Below, piece by piece: positions 63,869 through 64,000 of a stretch of DNA of 64,000 nt; position 1 is the stretch's first letter; every line of letters begins with the position of its first letter. This DNA is from JBAZTO01 sp041661865 (GTDB lineage: Bacteria; Planctomycetota; Phycisphaerae; SM23-33). The DNA lies in NCBI GenBank assembly GCA_041661865.1, contig JBAZTO010000004.1:43156-107155 (forward strand). The letters run 5' to 3'. Made by a program: the position numbers and the translations under genes. Below the pieces are notes generated by a model. The model ran no database searches, had not been told where the DNA came from, and saw only the letters and a list, made by a program, of their open reading frames with translations.

Positions 63869-64000
63869 CTATTGTGTGTAAGTTCCCAGCAGGTGCCAAC
63901 GGGCGAGTTGTCCAAAGACGGCCCGTTCGATGGCCGGCCCGTCGTGGAAGCAGCCCATCGGCTGCAGACGCATCCGAAGCGTCCGGATCAGCCGCTCCAT
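63869..64000 (-). CDS. Transposase-like C-terminal fragment (cut by window end)
   Basis: 44 codons ending at TAG 63869-63871: ERLIRTLRMRLQPMGCFHDG, then PAIERAVFGQLARWH and a short end. The pattern R-x-L-R-M-R-L-x-P-M-G-x-F, then a LARW-type end, is like the C-terminus of IS transposases. The beginning lies outside the window. Confidence 0.4.
   Translation of the reverse strand: MERLIRTLRMRLQPMGCFHDGPAIERAVFGQLARWHLLGTYTQ

Overview
The window is about 64 kb of GC-rich bacterial chromosome that reads as a planctomycete, most likely of the Phycisphaerae side. The lineage call is an inference from several signs. There are two secreted proteins ending in PEP-CTERM sorting tails (3694-4947 and 58050-58742) and a pseudopilin-like protein with the H-x9-DG C-terminal signature (57180-58010). 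There are two groEL genes around one groES, and many short palindromic intergenic repeats of kinds I associate with planctomycete genomes. Genes are mostly housekeeping, in short operons on both strands. No rRNA, CRISPR array, prophage or complete insertion sequence was seen.

Layout. 1-8.3 kb: 3' part of ppdK, a zinc-ribbon protein, an M64-type secreted peptidase, a PSP1-domain protein and hflX. 8.3-11.5 kb: trpD flanked by two patches that look more AT-rich, a HEPN-like two-gene operon and a NYN-domain nuclease gene that lacks a normal start codon. 11.5-15.9 kb: PRC-barrel protein, proA and small membrane proteins. 15.9-25 kb: tRNA-Leu, a large membrane protein, then a chaperone cluster on the minus strand (groEL2, a small ORF, groES, groEL1, dnaJ, grpE, FmdB-like). 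25-34 kb: xerD with a small Cys-rich partner ORF, lipoprotein, membrane protein, tilS, mlaE, Mpo1-like and an MFS transporter. 34-42 kb: DUF4832 lipoprotein plus class II aldolase, a B12-binding radical SAM protein, a GH36-like glycosidase, tRNA-Lys and rho. 42-48.4 kb: hisA, hisH, OmpA-like lipoprotein, prepilin peptidase, argG and larE.

48.5-57 kb is an assimilatory sulfate reduction and cysteine/homocysteine operon on the minus strand: cysK, metY, DUF2061, cysH, cysD, a 30-residue coupled ORF, cysN with a decayed APS-kinase domain, and a sirohaem sulfite reductase. metY is preceded by a clear SAM-I (S-box) riboswitch. An Rrf2-family regulator is divergent from cysK. The [4Fe-4S] cysteine pairs of CysH point to an APS reductase. 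This fits the loss of key residues from the fused APS-kinase domain: the cell would reduce APS directly and not need PAPS.

57-64 kb is accessory: a pseudopilin, a PEP-CTERM protein, then a small RiPP locus. The RiPP locus has a radical SAM/SPASM maturase and a 64-residue precursor with an alternating CxCxCxC core, behind a good sigma-70-type promoter. An ECF sigma factor with an RseB/LolA-like membrane partner converges on it. The window ends with tRNA-Gly and transposase remnants. The RiPP locus is the best candidate for an undescribed system. The coupled micro-ORF inside the cys operon, the HEPN-like operon and the startless NYN gene come next.
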